64,000 nt of DNA from Daedaleopsis sinensis (taxonomy: Eukaryota; Basidiomycota; Agaricomycetes; Polyporales; Polyporaceae): contig CM066304.1 in NCBI GenBank assembly GCA_033807695.1, forward strand, positions 3,906,001 through 3,970,000. Reading direction: 5' to 3'. The notes under the pieces were generated by a model. That model made no database searches and was not told where the DNA came from. It saw only the letters and a program-made list of their open reading frames with translations. Each line of letters starts with the position of its first letter. Within the stretch, counting starts at the first letter, position 1. The translations under genes were made by a program, and so were the position numbers. Of the stretch, positions 10,339 through 22,792 are shown piece by piece.

Positions 10339-13300
10339 GGTGGTCACCGAAGTGGAGGATATGTTCTTGATGTGAGTCGATTGAGTTCTTGTGGGCAGCT
10401 GAACGCGAGAGGGGGAGGAGCCAAGCCGCACTGATCCCAGTAGCCTGATGATCGAAGACACTTTGGAGGGGTTATTGGTGATGTCGAGGTGCCCAAACGG
10501 CCTTATATACGTCGCGCACTATAGCGAGTGCATTATTCATCCTCAACTTGCATGCGGCGGGATGTCATCGATTTTCAAAAGACGTTTTCCTTTCTCGGGT
10601 GTTGAGTACACACGAGGTAGTAAGCGCGCATGCGATTATCTAATCTCCCCAGGCCTGTTCACCCCGTTTGGTTCTCTATGCCGCACGCACAGTCATCCCT
10701 CTGGTCATCCTCCTCTGACTTCCCCTCACTGCCAATCGAAATCTTGCTGACTGCATTCTGCATGACCACCCAAATCATGGAGGAAAGAACATGAAGTGTT
10801 CACGACCATTGTGGTGCGAGTTTTGTGCGACGCGCGCGAAGATGACGGTGACTCCTAGCTGGCCCCGGCCCCGCTCTGACGTTTCGAGGACCGTAAGTAT
10901 CAAGGGAGAAGAGTATAGCGGATGGCCGTAAGATCACTGAGGTGCGTATCACAATACATACATCGACGCAACGACTCAGATGATTCGACCACTGCTCCTT
11001 TCTCCAGATGCGCAAGGCCTCACTTGTATGTTTTACTCACACAGCTCAGACAAGCGCAGGATGAATCGACGCTCTCTCGCAGATCTCGAGGGTTTCCATG
11101 TATCGCATCCACCAGTTTGGTAAGTGTGCTCAACGCCAACTTGACTAAAAAATGAACCTCAACTTACATCTTGTGCAGGATACATCCCTCTGACTTGTTC
11201 TTGTTCGCAAGGCTCTCGCTTGTCCTCTCCGCGGCTCTAGGACATCTGGGAAATAGCAATTGCACCTGCGGCCGGCGGTCTTCCCTTCACGCTCGCGCGT
11301 GCATTATGCCCGGACCGGGCCCCGCAGCGGCGGGGGCGGGGGCGGGGTAAGTAGACGTTGGAACTTCGGGTTAAGTGGCTGGCGGCCAATCCTACGGTAG
11401 CAGTGCTAGCATTGGTGCGCGGGTGCGGGGGTCTAACGCACACGAGGCTACATGACTATCAGACTAGTGTGTGGGGTCCGGCCGAAGCCCGCCCTCGCTC
11501 ATCATTGACCGAGACTCTCTTCAGTCTTGTGAGCCCTCCGTCCGTCGCACACAAGGCAAGGCCTACGTACGGAAGGAAGGTTGCGGTCAAGTGTTCGAAT
11601 TTGGGGAGTATATTTCTATCGCCCACCCTCTTCACACCCTCTAACACCCTCTAACATACTGACAGACTCGCCAGCCGTAGCGGTGGTGAACGGCCTTGAG
11701 ACGTGTGTGGAGTCGATAATGACAGATGGAAGAACGGAATGGCCTCAGGCTGCAGTGATGAACTCAAACTGAATTTTTCCCCGAGCAGCCGAATTCGAAG
11801 CCATGGCCTGCGCCGGGAGCAGCACGGTACCGCTGCCCATGGTTACCAGTACTTACGGGTACGAAGCTGTATGTACGCCACGGGAGCTGTGGCAGCTGGG
11901 GCCCTGGGGGCATTGACAAGCTTAAAACCGTCAATTGAACCTACCCTCCTCCTCCTCAACAAGTAACTCAAAATTGTTCGCGTTTCGCAGGTAAGGTGAT
12001 GTGTGGCGGTCGCAGCTGCGTTCGCACTATTAGTAGCTCATGTGCATCACGATCACGATCGCGTCCTGTTGTGTTTCATTGCAAGCTTTGACCTGGTGAA
12101 GATGGAGATTGCGGGGCAAACTGACAGCCGGGTATACGCGACCGTCGCTGCGACTCGACTATTAGGATCCGGAGTTGCAGACCTGTTGGACATACGTGTG
12201 AGTTCGGTCCTATCTGGCTTGCGAGACTGGTGATTTTAGGATATCGGCAACTCGTTGATACTCAGTACAACATCGTCATCGTCTCTATGATCATCGAGGG
12301 GTGTCACCGCCGGCCTAACTAGGAAATGTAAGCGCCGAGTTCATCATGATACTTGCTTGAGCTTACTAGTAGTCGAGTACTAGTGTCGGCCGCATGCTTC
12401 CGGATGCATGCCGAGGCTGTGACTCCGGCGGGGTGTCCTGGTCCATGTCAGAGCCGACCGTGAGCACTTCCTCTAGATCCTGGAGCAGAAATGCGACCAC
12501 CGCGCAATGCCCGGTGACTCGTAGGACGCCTACTAGACTAGTGAGCGCTAGTGAGCACCGAGCGCAGTTGCAATTAATTGCCACGCCGGGCTGCGCCGAA
12601 TCTTCGACGCGCGGGCTTCCCCCGCTAGCGCTCTTCTCTGTTGCGTGATGTCAGTCTGTTCACAGTTCTAACTTCTAGCCACAGGAGCAACACGGAAGCG
12701 TCCCAGGCTGTCCCAGGAGGTCCCAGGCGGCGGCCGGCGGCGAAGCCCATGGACACTGAGGGTTCGATATCTCGATGTCCAGACGTCCAGGGCTCAGCCC
12801 AAGACCTCCGATCGAGTCCCAAGACCTCCGATCAAGTCCCAAGACTAATAGTAAGTAGTCAGCAGTAGTCCACTCAGAAGGCTTGACGGTACTAAGCACG
12901 CTGCACGCTGCACACCCTGGACCGTTACAGACCGTTACTTACTCAATATTCAATTATCGTTGGCGCTTCAAAGCTTCATAGCGTACCAGTAGCGTACCTG
13001 CTGACTTTCTGCTAGTGCAGCTGCTGAGCCTAGTGTGCGGCTCCATCAACGTTAACATCGACTCTCGCGGGTTTACGACCGTCTTGTCCGGTCTCATTAT
13101 TCGGTGAGAGCAGTTGCCATGCCGACGGGGTGCGGACTGGCACGGAGCCGGGAGGAGGGGGTCCGAGAGAACATGCCATGGAAAATATCAATTTTGCGAG
13201 CGAGCTACCGGAGAGATCCTTGATGATGATAAGTCACCGTGAGTAGCCTATCTCTGCAAGCGGCTTGCATGGAGGTACGCGAATCGAACATCAGCAGAAT

Positions 13301-14437
13301 CTGCCGTTCAGGGTGTTGCACTACCGTAAGGCGACTCAATTTTCAATGATACTTACGAGTGTGCCTTCCATTGCTAGCCGCAGTCCGCCGCGCCACCGCG
13401 CTCGGCGTGACACTGATTCGCAAGGGGTATTGGCAACGAGAGCGAAGGTTGAGGGGAAGCTGGAGCGCAGCCGCCGCGGATGCTGTGCGCTCTCAGGTCG
13501 GGGAGGCGTAGAGTTCGACAGATGGGGCGGCCGGGGCTGGGAGATACAAGGGGGCGTACGGGATTAGCAGTCGAGCTGGGACGAGAACTCGGAGAAGGCG
13601 TCGGAAGTGGCCCAGCCGGAGTGCTGTGACGGCATGGGTGGGAGCCGCAGAGGACGCTGGGCGGTGGGCGGTCTCGTGTTGGCCGTTCGCACGAGCACGC
13701 TTTTCCCGCCAAGAGAGAGTACTTGTGAGGGGAGTCGTGGACGTCTGCAGACTGCATCTGGGGAGGAGACTCGAAGGGCACATGGAGAGACCTCGAGCGT
13801 GGGCGTAGTACCATTCTGTGGTGGAGTGTCGGCCATTTTGCGCTACTAGTTGGAGAAGCGGGCGACACGTCGATGCGCGGGGATCCACGACGCTGCCATC
13901 TGCATGCGTCGGCCGTCGAGGAAGCTGAAGGACGTGGACAGCGGGAGCCAGGGCGGAGATGTACGAACTTGAAGAGAAAGTCCGAGGTCCGAGGGGCGAG
14001 GATGATGATGATCGAAGGCACATTAAAGGGCGCTAATGACGGTGGAGGCCAATGATCTTGGCCTTTTCGAAAGCTGGGCGTGATTATGGATGGGTGTGGA
14101 TTCGAGAGGTTTCTCGGTGGTTTATGTTGCCTTGGAACGCGAGCTGCGGACGACTGAGAAGGAGTGGATGTGAACGCGAGTGGCCAAGTAAACAGTTATC
14201 ATCAGAGGATATTCACGGGCGGCAACCGATCAGGAATGCGGGGGTGCGCCGATTAGGTGGGAAGGGCAGATCTCGATCTGGGGAGAAGGCCGGATATGGG
14301 AAATGGCTTGAGAGGGCTGCAGTGGATGAGCTCGCTGCTCTCTTCCTCTCTTCTCTCCCTGAACGTACCCCTCCTCCCTCCCCGCCCGCACTGGTCCCCC
14401 TTCCCGCCCGCCGTCTCCCTCTGCTCGCTCAGGCGCG
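10339..14437. other. About 4 kb without recognisable genes
   Basis: Contains the pirin 1 promoter at the left and the DUF6534 promoter at the right, which ends in a pyrimidine-rich leader at 14335-14435. Short tandem repeats are present: a 10-bp repeat of TCCCAGG type at 12701-12730 and a 20-bp repeat (CCCAAGACCTCCGATC core) at 12798-12845. The open frames at 13265-14250, on both strands, show no family resemblance and no convincing splice pattern. No transposon could be recognised. Confidence 0.45.
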
Positions 14438-16653
14438 ATGGCCTCTCCGTTTGCCTCGCTCATCGACCTCAATGCTACCTTCGGCGCCCTCTTCATCGGC
14501 TTCGGCGCGTCCTGCCTGTTCGTCACCCTCCTGCTCTCCTTTCTCTCCGCGTACACCACTCAAACCGTTCGCTTTATCAGGGCCTTTGGCGTCGTTAGCA
14601 TGCAGGCGTACAGCTACTTCAGGCGGTACCCGCTAGACGTCTGGTGGTACAAGTGCTTGGTGCGTGTCCATTCTAGCCAGACGCGTCGCGTGCGCTAAAC
14701 CTATCTACCCCCAGGTTGCGGCAATATGGTCCGTCTCCCTTCGCCTGAATTGCTCTGTCTGTCTAACCCAACCCCAGGGTACTCGAGCTTGTTGACCAAG
14801 CATTTATCGGACACGCAGTATATTTCTATGTCGTAACGTACGTCCTCGTCCTCCCCACCAATCATTGAAACACTCAAAGCTCGCCCCAGTAAATGGGGCC
14901 AGGTAATCGCACTTCTCGGTCCTCCTGTATGGTACGTCCACCCATTACACTCCAACTGCTCGCGAATACGCTGATCTCAGCCGCCGTGACTGTCGCGCAG
15001 GTCAATCATCGTAAGTTCAAAACCCCCCGTCCAGTTACGCGTACCTAGTGCCTGACATCTTACTCCCACCCCTAGCTTCAAGTCGCTCTCGGGGTACGTT
15101 CATCGCATTCCGAATTCCGACCAGTACGCTCACACGACGCGCTATTCTTTCCAGGCGTCAGTCGGTGCCATTGTGAAAGTGTACGTCTCGCCGTCCCTCG
15201 CCGCTCGCCACCTCGATTGATGACTTTTCCATTCATGCAGATGCTACGGGCTGCGGGTCTGGAGGTGTAAGTGCCTCACTGGGCGCATGGCCCCCTTCTA
15301 TCCCCGCTAACTTTCCAAATTTAGTCAGCAAACACAATATTCCGGTCACGATGTTGATAGTAAGTCAAAGTGGTCTCCATTTACGAACGCACCCCTGAAA
15401 TTTTCGCCTCCGTTAGATGCTCGGAGCGCTCGCTCAACTAGGTGAGCCATACTGCGTGTTTGCATGAAACCGCAACTCAACAGTTCGAATCCGTAGGCGC
15501 TGCCTTCTGTAAGTTCATCAATAATATGATGCATCCGATGTTGACCTCACACACCATCAAATTAGACTACACTGTCAGGGCGTACGTGCCCTCAGCACAT
15601 CCCCATGACTATTATTTACGACCGCATACAGGAGCCTCGATGTCAAGTCTCTCGCACAGGTCGGCCAATTGAAGGTACGATCATAATTGTCCAACAGTGT
15701 TCCTCTGTGCTCATGTCAAACACAGACTATCGGAACTATCGCACTGGGGCTGGGTATGGCGACGGACGTCATGACCGCCGGTGCCTTGTGCTGGTTCCTG
15801 CGGAATCTAAAGACAGGGTACTCGAAGTACGCTGCAACAACCTCACTTCACATGCCATATGCTCACCGTGCGAAACTCTAGGGACGACTCAATCATCAAT
15901 CGACTCACGATATACGCAATTAACACCGGCGTGATATCAAGGTATGGTCTGTACAGCACACCCTAGAGAGCACGGCTCACACATCCCTACAGCGCCTTCA
16001 GTCTGCTCACCCTCATCCTAGTAAGTCATCAGACTTCTCCGCAAGAGAATTCACATAAACCCCACGTAGTACAACATCATGCCGGACAACTTCATCTTCA
16101 TGGGGTTCTACTTCGTGCTCAGCAAAAGTACGTCCCGCGCTCCTCCTCGGCACACACGCTAACGCCGCGGACGCAACCACATAACCCAGTATACGCCAAC
16201 TCGTTCTATGCCGCCCTGAACACGCGCCGCTCGGTCCGCGGGCGCGGGACGGAGGCCGAGCCCACGACCGTGCCCACGTTCCTCATGGTCGGGCAGACCA
16301 CAACGCTCAAACACGAGGCGAACGAGAGCGGCCCGATGTACTCTACCGTAAGCCCCGCCGCCGCCGCTCGCTCGCCCGCTGTCGTCCCGGCCTAACGCGC
16401 GCCCTCGCAGACCGCCCGCTCGCAGTCAGACGTCAGCGCGATGTCGCCTCTGAGAGAGGTGCCGCGGGAGATGGTACGTACCGCGCGCATGCTGCCAGTG
16501 CAGGTGCTGACGATGTTTCTTCGCCCGCCCCCGCCCCCGCCGCAGCCGCTGGCCGCGATGCCGGTGCCCCCGCTGCACTACCAGAAGGCGTACGAGCGCG
16601 AGCGCGAGCGGCACGAGTACGCGAAGCAGTACCAGGTCAAGTCGTGGTCGTGA
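14438..16653 (+). CDS. DUF6534 multi-pass membrane protein
   Basis: A family of seven-helix-like membrane proteins, greatly expanded in Agaricomycetes and without known function. The ATG at 14438 begins MASPFASLIDLNATFGALFI and the first exon ends at 14659 (DVWWYKCL). Very small exons follow (14715-14728; 14778-14837 with VLELVDQAFIGHAVYFYVVT; 14890 onward) in a densely interrupted gene of at least twelve exons. Later exons read IGTIALGLGMATDVMTAGAL, SIINRLTIYAINTGVIS, FSLLTLIL, YNIMPDNFIFMGFYFVLSK and IYANSFYAALNTRRSVRGRG; the last two are the family's hallmark end of the membrane core (...NSFYAALNTR). The tail is cytoplasmic, charged and rich in Arg/Glu, ending QYQVKSWS. Junctions between about 14.9 and 15.7 kb are uncertain because the exons are tiny. 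Confidence 0.83.
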
Positions 16654-18339
16654 GCCCCCGGCGCCGCCCGGTGCGAAAAAAGGCGCTCTTCCGCGTGCGC
16701 TACCCCGCCCTCTGCTTCGCCTTTGCTTCGAGTCTGCACGCACACGGTGTAGACACTGGCACCGACGCGCTGCCTCCGTACGCGTCGAGCGCCCTCGTGC
16801 CACCCTCCTCCTCACCGCCCGCCCCGCCCCGCCCTAGGCCGTCCCAATCAAGCTTCCGCCGCCACCGCAAGTACTGCAGCCCGCCCCGCGACATCCATCC
16901 GTGTATCATCATAACAAGCCGCTGCCGTCCCGTCCCCTCCCCCCGTCCCGTCCCCTCCCCCCGTCCCGTCCCCTCCCCCCGTCTTCCCCCCGCGTCCTGG
17001 CCCTGGCTCTTGTCTACAGCAGCAGCAGCACTCTTCGTTCCCCACCACTCCTGGTTCACGCGCACCTCGGACTCGACTCGGACTCTAACTCGGCGCACGC
17101 ACGCCGTTGACACTACACATCGCACGCACACCGCACATCACACGCACATCGCACAACCTACGCTCGTTCACTATGTACATGCTACGTTATTCCTTCCTTA
17201 TTGTCGCGCGCGCGCGGGGGACCGTCCGCTCGTTATACTCTCCCGCCGTCGCCGTCGCTTCCTTGTTTTGCCTTGCCTTGCTCGTCTCCTGTTGCCTTCG
17301 CCTCCGCCTCCGCCTCCGCCTCCGCCTCCGCCTCTTCGCCTCCGCATTGGCCTTCTTGTTCCGCTCCGCCTTCGTGTTCGTGTTCGCCTCTATCGTTTCG
17401 TTTGCTGGATGTTCTGTCTGCGCTCCGCCCTCCCGTGCGACCCCTTCCCTCCCCTTCGCTCTCGTTCTTGTTCTTGTCGCACGTCCTTGGGCTGTTCGTC
17501 TCGTTCTGTTTTGATTTCGTTTCTGATTTGGATTTGGATTCTGTGCCCGTGCCGTGCCCGTGCCCGCTGTACCCCTAGCCGCTAGACCCGCCCCCCTGCC
17601 CCACCCTCCTCCATCCTGATAATCCAGCCGTGTAGCTTTACTCCTACTCTTCCGCAGCCGCTTAGTACTTACATACGCGCCCCCCTTCGCGTTCGCGGTC
17701 GCGTTGGACTAGCCGGCGCCAGGCCTGGTGTCTGTCGCTGTCAACCCGCGCACCCTTCGAAGTTCGAATCCGCTTCTTGTATATATCGCGCGTTAGAGTT
17801 TTCTCTAGTTTTCTGGTTGGATATCTCGGCTAGCCCATGGCCATGGCCACTACTAGTGTGTTCGTATGCGTATGCGCGGGCCCGTCGGTCGTTCGACATT
17901 CGCCATTGGTCGTTCGGTGTATACACCCTCCGTGTGGTAGGCTGGCCAGGGCGCAGGCTGCAGGGCGTCTCTCTATTGCTCAACGCGGTCATGTGAGCGA
18001 CGCGTCCTCCGCGTGCCAGCGGCGCCGCGGCGGCGGGCGCGGGCGCACTTGTCATTTCAAGGCATGGACGTACTGGTAACTGAACACAGTGGACAAGCAC
18101 ATTAATATTCTCGGGTAGTGGCAAGTGTTGGCCCTGGCCATGGAACGGTTTTGCTGCTCTCCGCACAGGAAACGGCGGCGGGCTGCCACTGGCGATCTCT
18201 GTAATCAGTCCGCACAAGTATGATACAGTAAGATAGTACACGAAGGAAGGTGAGGAGTTGTTCTGGAACCGAACATAGTACAAGCGAGATCGAGCTCACT
18301 GTATCTCCATGCACAACCTCGCCGCCTTCACGAACTCGT
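16654..18339. other. Intergenic region with C-rich minisatellite and CCTCCG repeat
   Basis: Long, C/T-rich 3' flank. It holds an 18-bp repeat in three copies at 16925-16982 (core CCGTCCCGTCCCCTCCCC) and a (CCTCCG)n run at 17298-17332. Low complexity produces spurious long open frames, including one of 313 codons, that do not resemble a protein family. No RNA gene found. Confidence 0.5.
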
Positions 18340-19440
18340 TCACTTCATGCAACATTCCATCGACTGCTGCGGGGATGCCGCGATGATGGCTGGATCCACC
18401 GGAATCGACCCGGCCCGCAACTCAGCCACGACAATCTCGATTCGGTCCCGGGACGTCGCTTTCAGAATCCGCAAGATCTGCATGCTAAGGCGGCAGACCG
18501 CCGCGATCTCCCAGAGGACCTTCTTCGTGGGCACCACACGTTCTCGCCGTAAGTACTTAAGTCCTCAGCGTGATTGCTCGGACATTCGTAGCCAGCCTTC
18601 ACAAGACGACAATACTGGTAGTCCCCGGTCTTCCAGTCCTTGAAGTCCCCGAGCTCGGACCGCCGATGCAGTGGCAGCACCAGAGGAAGATCCAGTAGCA
18701 CGCCTCGAGATCGTGCCGGTAGAGGTGCTCCACCTGTTTTCCGGTGACAGCCGCATAGAGGAGCTCTCTGGGCCGTCTGGGGTGGTTGCGAGGTCCCAGT
18801 CGTGGAGGACGCCGACGGGGTGGCCGTCCTCGCCGCCCTTCCTGTACAGGAAGTTGGCGAGAGTGAGATGGCGGTGATGCAGGGCCTCGCCCCTCGTCCA
18901 CATCCGTTAGTGGCCTTGAGGAGGTTATGTAGTCACAGTCAGCGCGACGTGCGAAGGGATGAAGAGAGAACGCACAGAGCACGATCTCGAGGAAGACGCG
19001 CAGGAACGTTGCGCCTTCGAGCTCTGTGATCGGGTAAAGGTGCGCGGAGAGCAGGCTCTTGCGCCGTGGCTGGGATGACTACGCCTGAGTCGGGGTCGAA
19101 TATGCGCCATCGGCGGCGAACGTAGTAGAAGAACGTACTTGAGCCTCCGCCTGCAGAGTCTTGTGTCGCCCCAATGGCTCGCCGACTTGATCCCCCGGAC
19201 CATCGTCTCTAGCCGAGTGTGGCATGCAAGCGGACAGGGCAAAAGGGTCGTAAATGGGGGACGTGGTGGACGAGGGGGACAAGTACTGACAGTCGACTTA
19301 CCGTCAGGAGCGCGTCGGAATCCCGCTACGATGGTGCCGCTGACCACCAAAGTAACCCTCGTGCCTTGCCATACAAACTCTTATACCGCTGTCTCGCAGG
19401 CTCCCTGAACTGAAACTCCGTCAACCCAGACAAATCAACA
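18340..19440 (-). pseudogene. FunK1-type fungal protein kinase, decayed
   Basis: FunK1 kinases are a basidiomycete-expanded protein kinase family. Pieces appear in the right order on the - strand but in different frames. They are DLSGLTEFQFREPARQRY, a shift of two bases within GLLWW/SGTIVAGFRRAPDG, FFYYVRRRWRIFDPDSG, and a one-base shift before LYPITELEGATFLRVFLEIV. Next come the catalytic-loop region LHHRHLTLANFLYRKGGE (HRH instead of the usual HRD/HCD), VGVLHDWDLATTPDG (the DWD metal-binding segment), and VEHLYRHDLEACYWIFLW. A last exon ends SPQQSMECCMK. The upstream shifts cannot all be explained by GT-AG introns, and a stop lies just before the catalytic loop unless a short alternative acceptor is used. 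I therefore call it a pseudogene. A poorly assembled but live gene is the alternative. Confidence 0.62.
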
Positions 19441-19864
19441 CTAAGTATCCAAAGTCAGATGAGTTGCGTGCCCGAGATCTAGATCAACTGCTGCATTGCC
19501 CAATGCCAGTGAAACGTTACTTACCTGAAACTACAGTAGTAGAGCGTGGGATCTCGCGATCAAGTCACTTCAAGTCTGTGTCGCCGACATCCCGACTAAG
19601 TACATACATACACCATGTGAGCCATGCCCCGCTGGCTGTACGCCGTGGCCCGTAACGTTTGCGATCCGAGGCATAACGCTCTATCATAATATCTGAAAAC
19701 TTTCCCTGTGCCGATACACTACATCACACACATCGTCACTCCAGAGACACTGCTGAGTCCGTGATCTTATAAGACTCCGAGTCGATGGCCATTCGACATT
19801 CTTCAACTCCCAATCTAAATATCCCTCAACCTCCCCTCCCGACCTCCCCCTACCCATCACCATC

Positions 19865-20378
19865 ATGCTCAAGCTTTCGGCTGTTGTCTCTGTCCTAGCG
19901 ATTGCCATGGCCCTGGTCCAAGGCTCTACACTATCCGAACGCGGTGAGTCTTCTCGACATCTCACACGGGCCTCCTTCAACGAGTGATACTGACTCACCT
20001 GCCGCTATCGCAGACTCCGAGCGTATAATATGCGAGACGAGCCTCGGGAGCCCGAACATGGACGATTGCGCCAAGGCTCTCCACCAAATCCACACCAACT
20101 GTCACCAGAAAAACGATGCGGGCTCCTTTTGCACGACCCTCGTCAAGGTCGGCAATTGCAAGATCGACGTGTGCGGCACGTACGGCGCGCAGCTCCAGAA
20201 AAACATCAACTGCGGCGGGTACCTCCAGAGCGTCCTGAACAGTTGTCACAGCGGCGGCCTCGTCGGCGGGAGAATCTATCCCCGGCTAGCCCAAGTCGCC
20301 TACCACAGAGACATAATCCCTGATCAAACCGATGAATATTATCGTTACCACCTGCAGTTCTCGCGTGGCAGCACATAG
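19865..20378 (+). CDS. Small cysteine-rich secreted protein
   Basis: Two exons (19865-19943 and 20014-20378) join in frame to 147 residues. The N-terminus MLKLSAVVSVLAIAMALVQG is a clear signal peptide. The mature part has eight cysteines, in the order ICETS, DDCAKAL, NCHQK, FCTTL, NCKIDVCG, NCGGY and SCHSG, followed by a tail without cysteines (HRDIIPDQTDEYYRYHLQF). Size and cysteine content resemble fungal effector-like or antimicrobial secreted proteins. I do not recognise the family with certainty; the DDC...C...C spacing is only loosely like Hce2/Ecp2-type domains. It is a single gene, with no neighbour suggesting a pathway. Confidence 0.8.
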
Positions 20379-20946
20379 GTGCTAAGTCGGTATGCCGAGT
20401 TTCCTTGATGTATTCGTCGCCACTTTTCCTCATCGCGGAATGATCCACAGCCTCAAGAGACCTCGTGGATTATACTTATATTACTTGTACGATCCTCCTA
20501 TGTAGTCATGCTTGTACGGTACACGTATGAACGTTTGAACATCAAAGTAGTGTTGGCTAGTAGCTGCCACTGGCACTGCCGCGGCAATTCAGCACGACGC
20601 GGAAGGGCCTTCAATTCGGCCGTTTTTCTTTCTTTGAATCCTCGTTTATTGTCCGTCTAGGGCCTAGCCCCACGGTAAGCAGCAAACGCATGCTCTACCA
20701 GGCTCTACCCGCCGCGCCCTCAGAACCACGGCGTCTCAACTCGTACATGAAGTATGTCGGCCGTTTCAAGGAGAAATCGTGTCGCCAAATCATACGAGCT
20801 GGAGCCTGCTGGAGCCAATGCGTTGGACGCGACCGTCCTGTTCAGTGTTCGAGTCTCAAGCAGGTCTCGAGTCTCCCGAAGCCAATCGCGCTCTCCCGCA
20901 GCTCCGTCGTGCGCGGCGTGTTCCGAGCGTAGAGCGGTACGCGGGC
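20379..20946. other. Intergenic region between convergent genes
   Basis: Shared 3' flank of the cysteine-rich secreted protein gene and CFEM gene 2. Nothing else recognised. Confidence 0.45.
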
Positions 20947-21799
20947 TCACAACGCGAGCACAGCGCCGACGAGGGCCATGCCGATGCCGAACACGCCCGC
21001 GGTGAGCGCGGAGGCTGCGTTCGAGCCCGTGGGCGTGGGCGTGGCCGCCCCAGTCCCAGTCCCGGTCCCAGTGCTTGTGCCAGTGCTAGTGCTAGTGGAA
21101 CTGGGATGCGAGGGCACCGTCGCGGTGCCAGTGCTGCTCGTCGCGGCCGTCGTCGCGGTGCTGCTGCTGGCGGCGTTGGTCGTCGTGGTACTGCTGGTCT
21201 CGTCGGTCGTCGTGGTGCTGCTGGATGCGTCCGTCGACGTGGTCGAGCTAGCGGCTGTAGAAGGAGAGACGGGCTGCGGTCAGCGATCGTGTTGGCGTCT
21301 CCAAGCGGCGTGCATGCAGCGACAATCCGCGGGGACGCGCATGGATGCGCGCGCCCACATGCCACGACGGGCACAGGGATCGCGATCGCCCATGGGTCGC
21401 AAGAACTTAGAAGGGAGAGGCGGGACTCACAGGTGCTGACACACATCGACTTCTCGAGCGCGGTGACGGTCGCGAGGTCGTCGGCCGTGCACGACTTCTG
21501 GAGGCAGCTGAACGTGTCGCTCTGGAACTGCGTGTTCGTGCAGAAGCACGTTATGTCCGTCCTGTGGGTGTGTCTACGATCAGCGCGCGTTCGGGGGAGT
21601 CGGGGGAGGCATGGAAAGGAGGACGTGGAGTCTGGACGTACAGGCTCGCGCAGCCCTTCGCCTCGGTGATGCAGGTAATGATGCACGGTGAGATGCCAGA
21701 GAGGTCGGTGGGGATGGAGCCCGCGGCGGTGCCGGTGGTCGACTGGGCGTGCGCGAACGCGGCGGCGGCGAGGACGAGGGCGGCGAGCGAGAACTGCAT
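20947..21799 (-). CDS. CFEM-domain GPI-anchored secreted protein 2
   Basis: Paralogue of the CFEM gene at 2447. Exons 21799-21642 (158 nt), 21561-21431 (131 nt) and 21254-20947 (308 nt) join in frame to 198 residues. The signal peptide MQFSLAALVLAAAAFAHAQ differs from copy 1 by only a few residues. The CFEM domain reads SGISPCIITCITEAKGC, TDITCFCTNTQFQSDTF, SCLQKSCTADD and MCVSTC. The Ser/Thr stalk is about 40 residues longer than in copy 1 because of short Thr/Ser-rich repeats. The end (ALTAGVFGIGMALVGAVLAL) is a GPI signal. Same intron phases and same promoter 15-mer as copy 1. Likely a cell-wall or plasma-membrane surface protein; the ligand is unknown. Confidence 0.88.
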
Positions 21800-21861
21800 C
21801 GTGAGGTGGATTCTGGACGTCGTTACCGTGAGGAGGCCTAGGGAGGAGGGCGGAGATGCTC

Positions 21862-21876
21862 GGAAGGGTTCTTATA
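21862..21876 (-). promoter_or_regulatory. TATA-like promoter element of CFEM gene 2
   Basis: Inverted copy of TATAAGAACCCTTCC, about 65-80 nt upstream of the ATG at 21799. It is identical to the element before CFEM gene 1. Confidence 0.65.
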
Positions 21877-22790
21877 TCGACACTGCGTTTGAGTTTGACT
21901 CGCCGCGCACTTTCCGTCATCAAGGTCGGGAACATAACTATGTATTAAGCTAACCTGGGCCAGGGCGCAGCTGGGATCAGAATGAGATCGAGGAAGGCAA
22001 TAGTGCGGGAGGTGTTGCCGAACCGAGACAAGTGCGCTAGCGGGTTCCACTGACCGACTCTTCCCGCTTCCATCAGGCGCATCAAGAGTTCTGGGCCCCC
22101 GTTCAGGACTTATTGAGGTAGCCGTAGAATCAACAAAGGTTAAAACGGTCTTCAAGTTTAACGGTTCGGATGTTCTTGAACTTCGGTCAGCTCGTCTTAT
22201 CACCGTGACACTGCACACCTACTTACATCTCTCAACACTAGATATAGTGTACCGGGCCTCCAAGTGGGTTTCGTACGCCTCGACTCTTGAAGCTTGAAGC
22301 TTGATACTCGATGAGGAGTCCTGCGTAGGGAACAGTCAAGCCAAGATCATAATTTGGCGCGCACCGCACAACGGGTCGTCGACATAGCAGGAAAGTAGAG
22401 CTCAGAGTCACGTTCAAGATGCAAGTAGCTCTGGTTCACCCATAACGTTCCGGTTTTGGTTGGGCGAACTTACTAACATACTTACGGACTGAGATGGCCA
22501 AGCTCCACAGAACATAAGTATGCGCGCCTCAAACCGACGAGTATGTGCAGTAGCGATTTGAATCTGATTCAGAGTGGTAAGTGAGAGTCAGCTGGATGAT
22601 GTGCGCAAGTCTAACGTACAGGACGGAGAGCCAAACGAGGTGAGGACGCTTTCATCGTTTGTGGGCGCTCGTGTGTACTGAACACCATGAGCACGACGAG
22701 CAGGATGATCCCGCGCAATGGTTGAGCAGAATGTATCATGCCTGTTGCGCCCAGAAAGTGTTTGAGCAACCTTGACAAGCTCTCCTCGAC
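21877..22790. other. Intergenic region upstream of CFEM2 and pirin relic
   Basis: No gene recognised. Both the CFEM2 promoter and the upstream side of the decayed pirin fall here. Confidence 0.4.
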
Positions 22791-22792
22791 AT

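Noticed and set aside
10249..10461. Longer N-terminus for pirin 1 resembling a mitochondrial targeting sequence
   Set aside because: The upstream start is GTG, not ATG; the paralogue starts at the equivalent of 10338.
16644..17585. 313-codon open frame on the + strand
   Set aside because: Composed of low-complexity C/T-rich repeats after the DUF6534 stop; no family resemblance.
17755..17775. tRNA B-box-like GTTCGAATCC (also near 15483)
   Set aside because: No A box or acceptor/anticodon stems at the required spacing; the second lies inside the DUF6534 gene.
20856..21935. 359-codon open frame on the - strand
   Set aside because: Different frame running through the exons and introns of CFEM gene 2; rich in Arg/Pro as expected for a shadow.
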